Source of the DNA: Candidatus Aminicenantota bacterium
Lineage (GTDB): Bacteria > Acidobacteriota > Aminicenantia > Aminicenantales > UBA8522
DNA: 30,460 nucleotides
NCBI GenBank assembly: GCA_016934895.1
Contig: JAFGRZ010000107.1
Location: 1 to 30,460 of the forward strand
Reading direction: 5' to 3'
In this document: positions 23,641 through 30,460 of the stretch, one piece after another
How positions within the stretch are numbered: the first letter of the stretch is position 1
Layout of the letters: the number at the start of each line of letters is the position of its first letter
Notes under the pieces: model-generated
Told to the model about the DNA's origin: nothing
Database searches by the model: none
Seen by the model: only the letters and a program-made list of their open reading frames with translations
Translations under genes and position numbers: made by a program

Positions 23641-25422
23641 ATGAAAATGCCATTGAAACCTATTCTTACTCTTTTCGTCTTTCTGGCTTTTTTCGCGGCC
23701 TTGAGCGGCCCGGCGAGCGGAGCCACCAATGTTTCCCGCTCTCCCGGCCTGGAGTCTCTGTCGCCGCGGGTGGCCGTGGATTCGCTGGGCAACGTCCATG
23801 TCGCCTGGGCCGAATATGTCATCGGCCGGGAGACCGGCAACGCTTACTATTCCAAGTATGACGTCTTTTCAAAGACATGGAGCACGCCTCTCAATCTGAG
23901 CAACAACGGACTGGTCTTTACCGAGGAGAAAAGGCCGGTCGGCATCGCCATCGACGGAAGCGACAACATCTATGTGATCTATGTTGAAAAGACCCGGATC
24001 TCGATAAGGATCAATCTCGGCGGGACGTGGGATCCGCCAATGATCCTCGCCGACTGGAGCTCCGGCGGCGCCGATACGGCTCGCGTCGCCGTGGATTTCG
24101 AAGGGAATATTTTCACATCCTGGTGGACCATGGACAGCTTCAAGGTCCATTCGAGAGCGAGGATCGGGGGAGTCTGGGAAGACGTCAAGGCCGTCAGCAT
24201 CACGCAGTCGAAGTTCCCCGATATCGCCGTCGGCGAGAATGTCGCTTTCCTGAGCTGGCAGGGGAAGGATCCCGTCTCCGGGCTTTACCAGATCTTTTAC
24301 GCGAAGCGCAACACAAGCCTGGACGCGGCCTGGACTGCGCCCAAGGTCATGTACCGCGGCAGCGTGAAACAGCAGGTCCCGGCGATCGAGGTCGATAACA
24401 ACGACATCGGTCACATCGCCTTCACGCCCTGCCCGCAGCTGGGCGGCCAGCGCATTGTCCGATATTGCCGCTGGACGGGGAACGCCTGGACGCATCCGGT
24501 CAGTCTCTCCCCCCAGGGATTGCTCCACTACCCGGCGCTCGACGAACGCGAAGGTAATCTCTACTGCTGCTGGCAGGTCGGGGCGTATGGGGACGGAATA
24601 GGGGTCTATAAGAACGACAACATCGGGGGCGTTTGGACGGGAGAAAAGATGGTCCCCGAATCCGCGGGAGCCACTTACTCGGATGTGGCGGTCAGCCCGG
24701 CCCTGGACACGATCTATTACGTCTGGGATGGAGGCGGGGAGATCTGGTGCAACATGGGCACGGCCGGCGGGCCGACAGACAATGTGCCTCCGACGGCCGA
24801 GTTCGGATTTTACCCCGGGACGGGGATATACCCGGTGGAGATCACATTCGACGCCACCGACTCGAGCGACCCGGATGGAAATATCATCCAGTACAGCTGG
24901 AACTTCGGGGACGGCGGCCGCGCCTCCGGCCGGGTGGTCAGTCACACTTTTGAAACCTGGGGGACGTTCCCGGTCAGGCTGACGGTCCTGGACGACAAAG
25001 GCGCCTCGGCCAGCCGCGTCCGTACCGTCGAGATCAACCGCCTCTTCCAGCCCCTGGACATCCGTTGGCAGACCCACAAGGATGAGAGCCTCTTCCAAAC
25101 ACGTCACGTCAGCCAGGTGACATGGAGCCGGAATCCGGCGAACGATGCTCTGGGAGTCCAGATCATGCTTCACCGGATCTGGAGGAAGAAGGCCGGTGAA
25201 AGCGACATCGCCTATCAGTTCATCGGCGAGGTCAACGGCGATTCTTATGCCTATTTAGACACGGACGCCGGCGTCCAGGACACCTATGCCTACACCGTAA
25301 CGGTTCGCGACAGCCAGGGGCATGAAAGCCCGATCGTCGGCGCGGCAGGGAACCCGGCCCTCATCGATTCCGTTAGGGGCTTTCCGGCTTTATCGGGGAG
25401 AGGCAAGCAGCCGATCCGCTAG
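23641..25422 (+). CDS. Secreted propeller protein with PKD and fibronectin III-like domains
   Basis: The product (593 aa from ATG 23641) has a signal peptide (1-28, ending SGA). Residues about 36-375 hold repeated V-D-x-x-G-N-x-x-x-x-W units (for example VAVDSLGNVHVAWAE, IAIDGSDNIYVIY, VAVDFEGNIFTSWW), which fits a propeller. A PKD domain lies at about 383-466 (FDATDSSDPDG, YSWNFGDG, HTFETWGTFPVRLTVLDDKG). A fibronectin III-like module is at about 470-562 (VTWSRNPANDALGVQIMLHR). No catalytic domain is seen, so a binding or adhesive role outside the cell is likely. It shares layout with the divergent SGNH protein but lacks the hydrolase. Its TAG shares the palindrome CTAG with a micro-ORF stop on the other strand. 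Confidence 0.85.
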   Translation: MKMPLKPILTLFVFLAFFAALSGPASGATNVSRSPGLESLSPRVAVDSLGNVHVAWAEYVIGRETGNAYYSKYDVFSKTWSTPLNLSNNGLVFTEEKRPVGIAIDGSDNIYVIYVEKTRISIRINLGGTWDPPMILADWSSGGADTARVAVDFEGNIFTSWWTMDSFKVHSRARIGGVWEDVKAVSITQSKFPDIAVGENVAFLSWQGKDPVSGLYQIFYAKRNTSLDAAWTAPKVMYRGSVKQQVPAIEVDNNDIGHIAFTPCPQLGGQRIVRYCRWTGNAWTHPVSLSPQGLLHYPALDEREGNLYCCWQVGAYGDGIGVYKNDNIGGVWTGEKMVPESAGATYSDVAVSPALDTIYYVWDGGGEIWCNMGTAGGPTDNVPPTAEFGFYPGTGIYPVEITFDATDSSDPDGNIIQYSWNFGDGGRASGRVVSHTFETWGTFPVRLTVLDDKGASASRVRTVEINRLFQPLDIRWQTHKDESLFQTRHVSQVTWSRNPANDALGVQIMLHRIWRKKAGESDIAYQFIGEVNGDSYAYLDTDAGVQDTYAYTVTVRDSQGHESPIVGAAGNPALIDSVRGFPALSGRGKQPIR

Positions 25423-25454
25423 GCGCGTCCGGCGGGAACGGTCTCCGTCTTCAT
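25419..25454 (-). CDS. 11-codon ORF with strong ribosome site
   Basis: On the minus strand, AAAGGAGG (25466-25459) precedes an ATG at 25454 that opens MKTETVPAGRA and stops at TAG 25421-25419. A -10-like TATGAT lies further upstream at 25480-25475. It overlaps only the last codon of the PKD-domain gene. It may be a leader peptide, a remnant 5' end of a lost gene, or chance. Confidence 0.3.
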   Translation of the reverse strand: MKTETVPAGRA

Positions 25455-25470
25455 CGGGCCTCCTTTCTCG

Positions 25471-25483
25471 CCCTATCATAGGG
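25471..25483. repeat. 13-bp palindrome CCCTATCATAGGG
   Basis: This is the exact complement of the palindrome at 16735-16747. It covers the minus-strand -10-like box TATGAT (25480-25475), which has TTGAGC 16 nt upstream (25502-25497). Together they look like a promoter with an operator, facing the 11-codon ORF. Confidence 0.5.
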
Positions 25484-25502
25484 GAGGAGCGGGTTCGCTC
25501 AA
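25475..25502 (-). promoter_or_regulatory. Orphan minus-strand promoter candidate
   Basis: TTGAGC (25502-25497), 16-nt spacer, TATGAT (25480-25475), followed by AAAGGAGG and an ATG. No gene of normal size lies downstream on this strand; the next sequence is antisense to the PKD-domain gene. Confidence 0.4.
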
Positions 25503-25547
25503 AGAGCATTTCGGCAAGGCTTCTATGATAGCTCCACCGGAGTCGGT

Positions 25548-25577
25548 TTGACTGGCCTCGGCCGGTTATGGTATAAG
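25548..25577 (+). promoter_or_regulatory. Promoter candidate for the double-GNAT gene
   Basis: TTGACT (25548-25553) and TATAAG (25572-25577) are 18 nt apart. A transcript would begin near 25584, about 165 nt before the GTG at 25749. The rest of the 326-bp gap (25423-25748) holds the palindrome, the orphan promoter with its micro-ORF and a doubtful 37-codon ORF. Confidence 0.55.
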
Positions 25578-25630
25578 CAACTCACCCCTTAGCGGCGATT
25601 TTGCGAAGCGAGGAGGCCCCGGGTTCCTCC

Positions 25631-25744
25631 ATGATACTCTTGATCAACAAGGGCGATCTCAGGCGGTTCAAGCGGCGCGCCGCCCTGCCGGTCGCGTTCA
25701 AGACGTTCGGGCCCGGTCATAACGGCCAATCCCGTTCGGGATGA
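25631..25744 (+). CDS. Doubtful 37-codon basic ORF upstream of the GNAT gene
   Basis: ATG at 25631 opens a 37-residue, Arg/Lys-rich frame (begins MILLINKGDLRRFKRR) ending 4 nt before the GTG of the GNAT gene. The nearest GAGGAGG is 14 nt upstream of the ATG, which is too far for a good ribosome site. It could be a leader peptide or a chance frame. Confidence 0.22.
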   Translation: MILLINKGDLRRFKRRAALPVAFKTFGPGHNGQSRSG

Positions 25745-25748
25745 GATA

Positions 25749-26810
25749 GTGAACCCCGGCGAACTCACCTTGGAACCGTTCCGCGGGGACTACGAAGCCC
25801 TGGAGAAAATGGCCCATTCGTCCTGGCGGGATGAGTATGGGATGTCGTCTTTCCCGAACTTTTACCGTCCGGCCTTTCTCCGCTATCTGTTCGGCCGGAT
25901 CCAGCATGAGGATCATCTCATCGCGGCTTACCGGGGGGATGAAATCGTCTCGTTCATGGGGAATGCTCCCCACTCCTTTCATTTTCGCGGTCAGGTGTAT
26001 CGGGGGCCTTGGAGCTGCCTGCTGGTCACCCGCAAGGAGCTGTTGCGGCAGGGGCATGCCCTGGCGATCATCCGCGAGGCCCTCCGGCTCAACCGGACGT
26101 ACCGATATGATTTTGCCCTGGCCACGTTCGAGACCGGCCACCGCTCCACGCTGATGCTTCAGAAGCTCCGGGAGGAAGGGAACCGCCTGGAGTATATGAA
26201 GCGCCTGAGAGTCATCGCCCGCATCACCGACCTGGGCCGGGTGGAGGCCTCAGAGGGCCTCAAGAGCTGGGAAAAAGCGGCCGTCAAGCTGATCGGCGGG
26301 GATCGGAAGCCCCGCTGGGGAGGGGATGAGGCCGTCCGGGAGTACCGTCCGGATGATCTCGACGATTGTCTGTCCTTGTTCAACGGCTACCGGGATACGA
26401 TCGAACTGGCGAGAGTGTGGGAACGCGAGGAGTTGGCCTGGGAGCTTGCCTGTCCGGACGTCGCCCAGACCGTCGTCTACGAAGAGGACGGACGGATCAA
26501 AGGGGCGCTCAACTTCATCTTCCATGACCATCTCGGCCGGACCAAGGAACGATGGGCCTGGATCAATCATGTCGCCTACCCCGGCCTCAATCCCCGCGAG
26601 AGGTTCCTGTTCATCCAGGCATTCCTGCGCTATATCCGAGCCCGGGACTGCATCGGGGCCATCGAGTGGACGAAGGATTATTATCCGCTGGGGCCTCTTT
26701 ACCGGGCCCGCTTTTTCCCCTATTTCCGCTCCGTCAACATGTACTCCTGGACGTTTAACCCCGAGATCAGCCTGGAAAAAGTCAGGGCCTGCAACGAGAT
26801 CCTGGTCTAG
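25749..26810 (+). CDS. Double GNAT-fold acyltransferase-like protein
   Basis: The 353-aa product appears to hold two GNAT units. The first (about 6-165) has the strand HLIAAYRGDEIVSFMGNAP, then a region like the acyl-CoA loop (LLVTRKELLRQGHALAIIREAL). The second (about 195-335) has VVYEEDGRIKGALNFIF and INHVAYPGLNPRERFLFIQAF. This resembles the two-domain GNAT proteins that acylate amines or peptides with acyl-CoA. The loop in the first unit departs from the usual Q/R-x-x-G-x-G/A, so activity and substrate are uncertain. It begins with GTG at 25749; the ribosome site is weak. It is convergent with the sulfatase-like gene with 18 bp between them. Confidence 0.75.
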   Translation: MNPGELTLEPFRGDYEALEKMAHSSWRDEYGMSSFPNFYRPAFLRYLFGRIQHEDHLIAAYRGDEIVSFMGNAPHSFHFRGQVYRGPWSCLLVTRKELLRQGHALAIIREALRLNRTYRYDFALATFETGHRSTLMLQKLREEGNRLEYMKRLRVIARITDLGRVEASEGLKSWEKAAVKLIGGDRKPRWGGDEAVREYRPDDLDDCLSLFNGYRDTIELARVWEREELAWELACPDVAQTVVYEEDGRIKGALNFIFHDHLGRTKERWAWINHVAYPGLNPRERFLFIQAFLRYIRARDCIGAIEWTKDYYPLGPLYRARFFPYFRSVNMYSWTFNPEISLEKVRACNEILV

Positions 26811-26828
26811 GGATGGAATGCCGGCCGG

Positions 26829-28166
26829 CTAGCGGATATAGCCGAGAGTTCGCAGCCGTTCCAATTCCCTCTCCGAAAGCTCCACCTTCGATTCCTTGCT
26901 GTCGGCTGGCTTGAAGTAGACAGCGCCCTCAAAGAAATCCGAGATCTTCCGAAGGAGCATCCGGGTCGTCTGGTCCCTTTTCCGGGCCAGGTTCTCTTTT
27001 TCGAAGGGATCCTTTTCGAGGTCGAAAAGATAATAATCTTCGAGACCCAGCCTTTCGACCATTTGGGGAATAACTTTCACCAGGTGGTATTTCCCGGAAA
27101 CGACCGCCCGCGACCCTCCGGGTCCGACGAGAAAGAGATCGCCCCGGCCCTTTTCCGAGAAAAGGTTCGCCCCTTGGATCGGATAGGGAGGGACGAGCCC
27201 GGCCTCGTTCAAGATCGTCGGGTAAATATCCATCAGGCTGACCGGATATCTCAGGCGCCGGCCGTTTTTTCCGGGCAGGTAGACGATAAGGGGCACCCGC
27301 ATGCTCGAATTGAACGTCAGAGGTCCGTGATCGAAGAAAAAATTGTGTTCTCCCAGTTCCTCCCCATGATCGGCCGTCAGGATGATGATGGAATTCTTGT
27401 CCAAGCCTTTTTCCGAAATCAGGCTCATGATTCTTCCGAACTCGGAATCGACATACTTCACCGTGGCATCGTAGAGGGCGATGAAATGGCCCTCCCGGGG
27501 GCGGCCCTCGAGCTGGCTTTTGTTGGCGACGACGATGGCCCGGGGAATTTCGGCCAGCACTCTTCCCTCGGGGCGGTCTTCGATGAATTGGCTCGGAGGA
27601 ACATAGGGAAAATGGGGCTCGATATAATGGGCCCAGAGAAAGAACGGCTCTTTGGGGGGGGCGGCCAGGAACTCCAGCACCTTTTCGGTGATATAGGGAG
27701 TGGACTCCTCCCTTTTCTCCCGGTCGTCCCAGACGGCGACGGTGCGGTCGAAGCCCTGGTTGAACTTGTACTTCGGGGAGAGATTGGAGTTGTCGATGAC
27801 CGCCGCGGTCGCGTAATCCCGCAGCTTGAGCGCTTCCGCCAGGGTGATGAATTTTTCGTTCAGGGAATCCTGGTTCGGTTGGGTCAGGTGGACGAAGGGA
27901 TGCAGTCCCGTCAGCAGCGAGGCGAAAGAGGCGGAGGTCTTGGGAATGAGACAATAGGCGAATTCGAAGACGGTGGATTTCCCGGCGAACTCATCGATGT
28001 GCGGGGAAGTCGGATAGGCGTAACCGTAAGTGGAAAGATGGTCCGCTCTCAAGGCGTCGATGGAGATGAGGATGATGTTCGGCCTTTCGTCAAGGCGGGA
28101 GGATGTGCAAGAGAGAGTCGCGCCCATGGCGAGGAGGGCAAGAACCATCTTGATTTTTAATCTCAT
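26829..28166 (-). CDS. Sulfatase/alkaline phosphatase superfamily lipoprotein
   Basis: The 445-aa product starts with a lipoprotein signal ending in TLSC (Cys 20). The superfamily core is clear: NIILISIDALRADHLSTYGY with metal ligand D37, the segment SASFASLLTGLHP, the second metal site TADHGEELGEH, and a C-terminal FDLEKDPFEKENLA typical of sulfatases. The usual formylglycine site C/S-x-P-x-R is absent. At the nucleophile position there is Thr (T77, in KTSASF) and the Arg is Phe. This variant is common in sulfatase-like proteins whose activity is unproven, and resembles the Thr nucleophile of phosphotransferases such as EptA and LtaS. It is probably a periplasmic or outer-membrane esterase or transferase. 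The ribosome site is weak; the in-frame TTG at 28172 is less likely. Confidence 0.87.
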   Translation of the reverse strand: MRLKIKMVLALLAMGATLSCTSSRLDERPNIILISIDALRADHLSTYGYAYPTSPHIDEFAGKSTVFEFAYCLIPKTSASFASLLTGLHPFVHLTQPNQDSLNEKFITLAEALKLRDYATAAVIDNSNLSPKYKFNQGFDRTVAVWDDREKREESTPYITEKVLEFLAAPPKEPFFLWAHYIEPHFPYVPPSQFIEDRPEGRVLAEIPRAIVVANKSQLEGRPREGHFIALYDATVKYVDSEFGRIMSLISEKGLDKNSIIILTADHGEELGEHNFFFDHGPLTFNSSMRVPLIVYLPGKNGRRLRYPVSLMDIYPTILNEAGLVPPYPIQGANLFSEKGRGDLFLVGPGGSRAVVSGKYHLVKVIPQMVERLGLEDYYLFDLEKDPFEKENLARKRDQTTRMLLRKISDFFEGAVYFKPADSKESKVELSERELERLRTLGYIR

Positions 28167-28214
28167 CGGCAAAACCGGCGGCCCGAAGGAACGGCCCTTC
28201 GAGCTGAGTCCGGA

Positions 28215-28243
28215 AAGATATCATTCCGGGCAGAAGCTGTCAA
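28215..28243 (-). promoter_or_regulatory. Promoter of the sulfatase-like gene
   Basis: On the minus strand, TTGACA (28243-28238) and TATCTT (28220-28215) are 17 nt apart. The leader to ATG 28166 is about 42 nt. It is back to back with the plus-strand promoter at 28265. Confidence 0.65.
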
Positions 28244-28264
28244 CGACCGGAAGTCTGAAACCTT

Positions 28265-28293
28265 TTGACTTTTCGGAGGCGGATTGATATCCT
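28265..28293 (+). promoter_or_regulatory. Promoter of the ABM-like gene
   Basis: TTGACT (28265-28270) and TATCCT (28288-28293) are 17 nt apart. The predicted start is near 28300, and GAGAGGG lies a few bases before the ATG at 28318. Confidence 0.65.
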
Positions 28294-28317
28294 TCCGGCA
28301 GAAGAAGAGAGGGAATT

Positions 28318-28632
28318 ATGTTTGCACGCATCCTCAGGAGCCGGCTGAAGATCGACAGAATGGGCCAGGCGGCCCGAACCTTCGAAGAAGACGTTATTCC
28401 GCTGTGCCGGAAACAGACTGGTTTCAATGGGGGGTATTTCCTGATTGACCCGAAGACCGGCGAGTCCATCGCCATCACCTTCTGGGAAAGCCGGGAGGCG
28501 ATTCTCGCGACTGAGCAGAGCCGTTTCTTTCAAGCCCAGGTGGCCAAGTTCATCCCTTTTTACGCTCAGTCTCCGATCCGCGATGTCTACGAGGTGACCT
28601 TGAAAGAAGGGGCCGGTCCGCCTAAAGATTGA
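28318..28632 (+). CDS. Small dimeric alpha/beta-barrel (ABM-like) protein
   Basis: The 104-aa product fits the antibiotic-biosynthesis-monooxygenase (ABM) or dimeric alpha/beta-barrel fold. It has a first strand MFARILRSRLK, a helix with AARTFEEDVIPLCRKQTGFNGGYFLID, a central strand ESIAITFWESREAILATEQS, and a last helix and strand ending DVYEVTLKEG. There is no signal peptide, so it is cytoplasmic. Members may be small oxygenases or ligand-binding proteins; no active-site residue can be assigned here. The last 11 bases overlap the 3' end of the convergent DUF5916 gene. The fold recalls the repeated unit in the lipoprotein at 14083-14880, but no sequence match is claimed. Confidence 0.72.
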   Translation: MFARILRSRLKIDRMGQAARTFEEDVIPLCRKQTGFNGGYFLIDPKTGESIAITFWESREAILATEQSRFFQAQVAKFIPFYAQSPIRDVYEVTLKEGAGPPKD

Positions 28633-30460
28633 AGGTATAAGAATATTTGAGCAGGACCGCCCGGTCATTGCTCGACGGGGGGAGGGGGACCTTGCCGGCC
28701 CTGTGAGTGTTCAGGACCTCGTTATAGACCAGATAGAGGTCGATTCCCTCGCGGGGATTGTAACGGAAGCGGACATTTCCGACGACGAGATCTTCGGCGC
28801 CGTTATATTGGACGAAAGCGAGAAAGGAGGATTTCATATCCAAGGTGGCCTCCAGCCGGACCTGAACAAGATGGGCGACAAGCTTCTGGTCCCGGTCGGC
28901 GAAAACCAAGCGGTTGAACTCATATTGTCCGCCCAGGCTCAGCTCGGGCAGGACGCTCCAAGTGGGCATGATCCGGAGAGTCATCCTCGAGCCGTCGTAG
29001 AACGACCCCGCCTCCACCATGGACATGAATCCGAGGAGACCGCCCATCGGAGCGTGAAAAAATCCCCGGGCCAAGAAGAAGTTGTATTCTCCGGGAGGGA
29101 CATTGGTCTCATCCGAGAATTCGAGCATTTCAGTGAGGCTTTCCTTCTTGAACTCGTAGGAAAAGCGCCCGCCCCAGCCGGACTTGGTGTTGAACTCCCA
29201 CCCCGGTCCGAACTCGGCCGACTCGACCGTCCCGTCTTCATTGCGGAGGCTGATCATTCCTTCCGCCCGGATGGAATGGGATTGCAGGAAGGATCTCTCC
29301 CCAGGAAGCCAGCCATAGAGGATCTCGGCCCGGCCGGCCGTATAGTCCTCCCGCATCTCGAATCCCATCCCGGGAGAATAGTCCTTCCCGGCCCGTGAAA
29401 GGCCCAGGTAGGCGCCCCATCCTTCCCGGGTCCGCCGTTCATAGGCGATCCGGAGGCGCGCTGGATCGAGCGAGAGGGGATCGTTGTTCCTGCCGGTTTC
29501 AAAAGTCTGGGCCCAGGCGAAAGAAAGATAGTGGTCCCCGGAGACGCGGAGGATCCCGTCGAATCCATACGCTTCGTTATAGGACCCGTCTCTGCCGATT
29601 CGCGAGGTGATGATCCCGCCCACGTAGGAATAGGGATTCAGGACCCGCCGGCGGACGCGGACGACTCCGAAATTCTCGCCGGGGGCGTTCTCTTCCGCCA
29701 GGGGCGCCGTCTGCATGTCCATGAAACCGAGGTCCCAGGGACCGGCCCGGCCGATCAATCGCACCCCCCCATAAATGGGAATGGCGGTGCTGACCTCCTC
29801 ATCCTCGTCCTCGTAGAGCCCGATCCGTCGGCTGTAGAACAGGCGGTTGAACGCGCCGAAGCTGAAGTCGAAGACCGAAGCCCGCTCCTGGAAGAAAAGC
29901 CGCTTTTCGGGAAAGAACAAAGAATAGCGGGTCAGGTTGACCTGCTGGTCGTCGGCTTCGACCTGCGCGAAGTCGGGATTGAGAGTGATATCGAGCGTCA
30001 GGTTACTACTCAATCCGTATTTGAGGTCGAGTCCCAGTTCCGCCGCGGGGGCCTTGGAACGGAGATAGGCCGTCTCTTCATCGTTCAGGTCATAGGAGTA
30101 GCCGGACCCGCCGAGGATATAAGGCGCGATGTAGAGCGGATTCCGGCTGCGTAGGCCTTCGAGCGAGACCTCCTGGGCCTGGGAGGGCTTGAAGGCGCTC
30201 GTGAAACCCCACTTGGGGTAGATGGCCGGAAAAACGTCGTTCTCGTTCTTGCGGGCGATCCAGCGGTAGCAGGTCAATCCCATGATGACTTTTCCGTCCT
30301 TTGCTTGGAAGCGCAAGCTGGACAGGGGGATTCTCATCTCGACGAACCAGCCCCGGTCGTTGATGACCACCCGCACATCCCAGAAGGTGTTCCAGCTCAG
30401 GTTGAACGGCTCCTCCCTCGGCATCCGGGATTCCGCGTCGTTGTGGATGGCGGCGTCCCA
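28622..30460 (-). CDS. CBM9/DUF5916-type outer-membrane protein, 5' end beyond the window
   Basis: The frame stays open to the window edge, so the N-terminus is missing; 612 residues are visible. The first visible part (NLSWNTFWDVRVVINDRGW, VEMRIPLSSLRF) is the end of a carbohydrate-binding family 9-like domain. The DUF5916 region follows, with NLTLDITLNPDFAQVEADDQQVNLTRYSLFFPEKRLFFQERASVFDF and then many amphipathic strands ending in a terminal Asn-Leu after TFNL, as in an outer-membrane barrel. The internal ATG at 30424 is not the start, because homology continues upstream of it. Its function is not established; such proteins are common in Bacteroidota and Acidobacteriota-type genomes and may bind or import glycans or peptides. 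Confidence 0.88.
   Translation of the reverse strand, partial: WDAAIHNDAESRMPREEPFNLSWNTFWDVRVVINDRGWFVEMRIPLSSLRFQAKDGKVIMGLTCYRWIARKNENDVFPAIYPKWGFTSAFKPSQAQEVSLEGLRSRNPLYIAPYILGGSGYSYDLNDEETAYLRSKAPAAELGLDLKYGLSSNLTLDITLNPDFAQVEADDQQVNLTRYSLFFPEKRLFFQERASVFDFSFGAFNRLFYSRRIGLYEDEDEEVSTAIPIYGGVRLIGRAGPWDLGFMDMQTAPLAEENAPGENFGVVRVRRRVLNPYSYVGGIITSRIGRDGSYNEAYGFDGILRVSGDHYLSFAWAQTFETGRNNDPLSLDPARLRIAYERRTREGWGAYLGLSRAGKDYSPGMGFEMREDYTAGRAEILYGWLPGERSFLQSHSIRAEGMISLRNEDGTVESAEFGPGWEFNTKSGWGGRFSYEFKKESLTEMLEFSDETNVPPGEYNFFLARGFFHAPMGGLLGFMSMVEAGSFYDGSRMTLRIMPTWSVLPELSLGGQYEFNRLVFADRDQKLVAHLVQVRLEATLDMKSSFLAFVQYNGAEDLVVGNVRFRYNPREGIDLYLVYNEVLNTHRAGKVPLPPSSNDRAVLLKYSYTFNL

Noticed and set aside
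23869..25173. 434-aa minus-strand ORF opposite the PKD-domain gene
   Set aside because: Antisense shadow of a gene with clear signal peptide and domains.
1..30460. tRNA, rRNA, CRISPR arrays, insertion sequences, prophage
   Set aside because: No cloverleaf, regularly spaced repeat array, transposase or phage structural gene was recognised by eye on either strand; a tRNAscan, Infernal or CRISPR search was not possible here.

Overview
The window is about 30 kb of GC-rich bacterial chromosome with about 20 protein genes and no RNA gene, CRISPR array, transposase or phage gene that I could see. The gene set suggests an Acidobacteriota-like Gram-negative, most plausibly candidate phylum Aminicenantes: a GWxTD-domain protein, a large Oar-type TonB-dependent receptor with a carboxypeptidase-regulatory domain, a CRTAC1-type FG-GAP/ASPIC protein, a CBM9/DUF5916 outer-membrane protein, sulfatase-like lipoproteins and GT-C glycosyltransferases. 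The taxon is an inference from gene content, not a search result.

Layout. 1-4145: the end of a possible upstream gene, a GWxTD-domain exported protein (+), and a convergent 1023-aa TonB-dependent receptor (-). 4146-4383: a nested inverted repeat. 4384-6568 (-): a tightly coupled tatA / coiled-coil methyltransferase / ROK kinase operon. 6755-8939 (+): mtnA and tsaD. 8857-13321 (-): a GT-C type membrane protein whose 3' end overlaps tsaD, and an ABC exporter half-transporter. 13592-13978 (+): an orphan GIY-YIG protein. 14083-16720 (-): a lipoprotein with an internally duplicated domain and a GT39-like glycosyltransferase. 16885-19385 (+): an FG-GAP/ASPIC protein coupled to a small beta-barrel protein. 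19413-21391 (-): a TonB-like protein coupled to an unknown exported protein. 21483-25422: two divergent secreted propeller proteins, one with an SGNH hydrolase and one with a PKD domain, both ending in a fibronectin III-like module. 25749-28632: a double-GNAT protein, a sulfatase-superfamily lipoprotein and an ABM-like monooxygenase-fold protein. 28622 to the end: a DUF5916 outer-membrane protein cut by the window edge.

Most of the window is cell-envelope biology: export (Tat), outer-membrane uptake (TonB receptor and TonB-like protein), surface glycosylation (two GT-C enzymes, ABC exporter, methyltransferase) and large secreted proteins. Housekeeping genes (mtnA, tsaD, tatA) are interspersed.

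Many intergenic regions carry readable sigma-70-type promoters (TTGAC-like -35, 16-18 nt spacer, TA-rich -10). These helped choose start codons. Two of them place the -10 box only 6-7 nt before the ATG, which suggests leaderless mRNAs. No clear new multi-gene system is evident. The items most worth a second look are the orphan promoter/ribosome-site/11-codon ORF at 25419-25502, the shared 13-bp palindrome at two -10 boxes, the shared C-terminal module of three secreted proteins, the unknown TonB-linked exported protein and the duplicated-fold lipoprotein.
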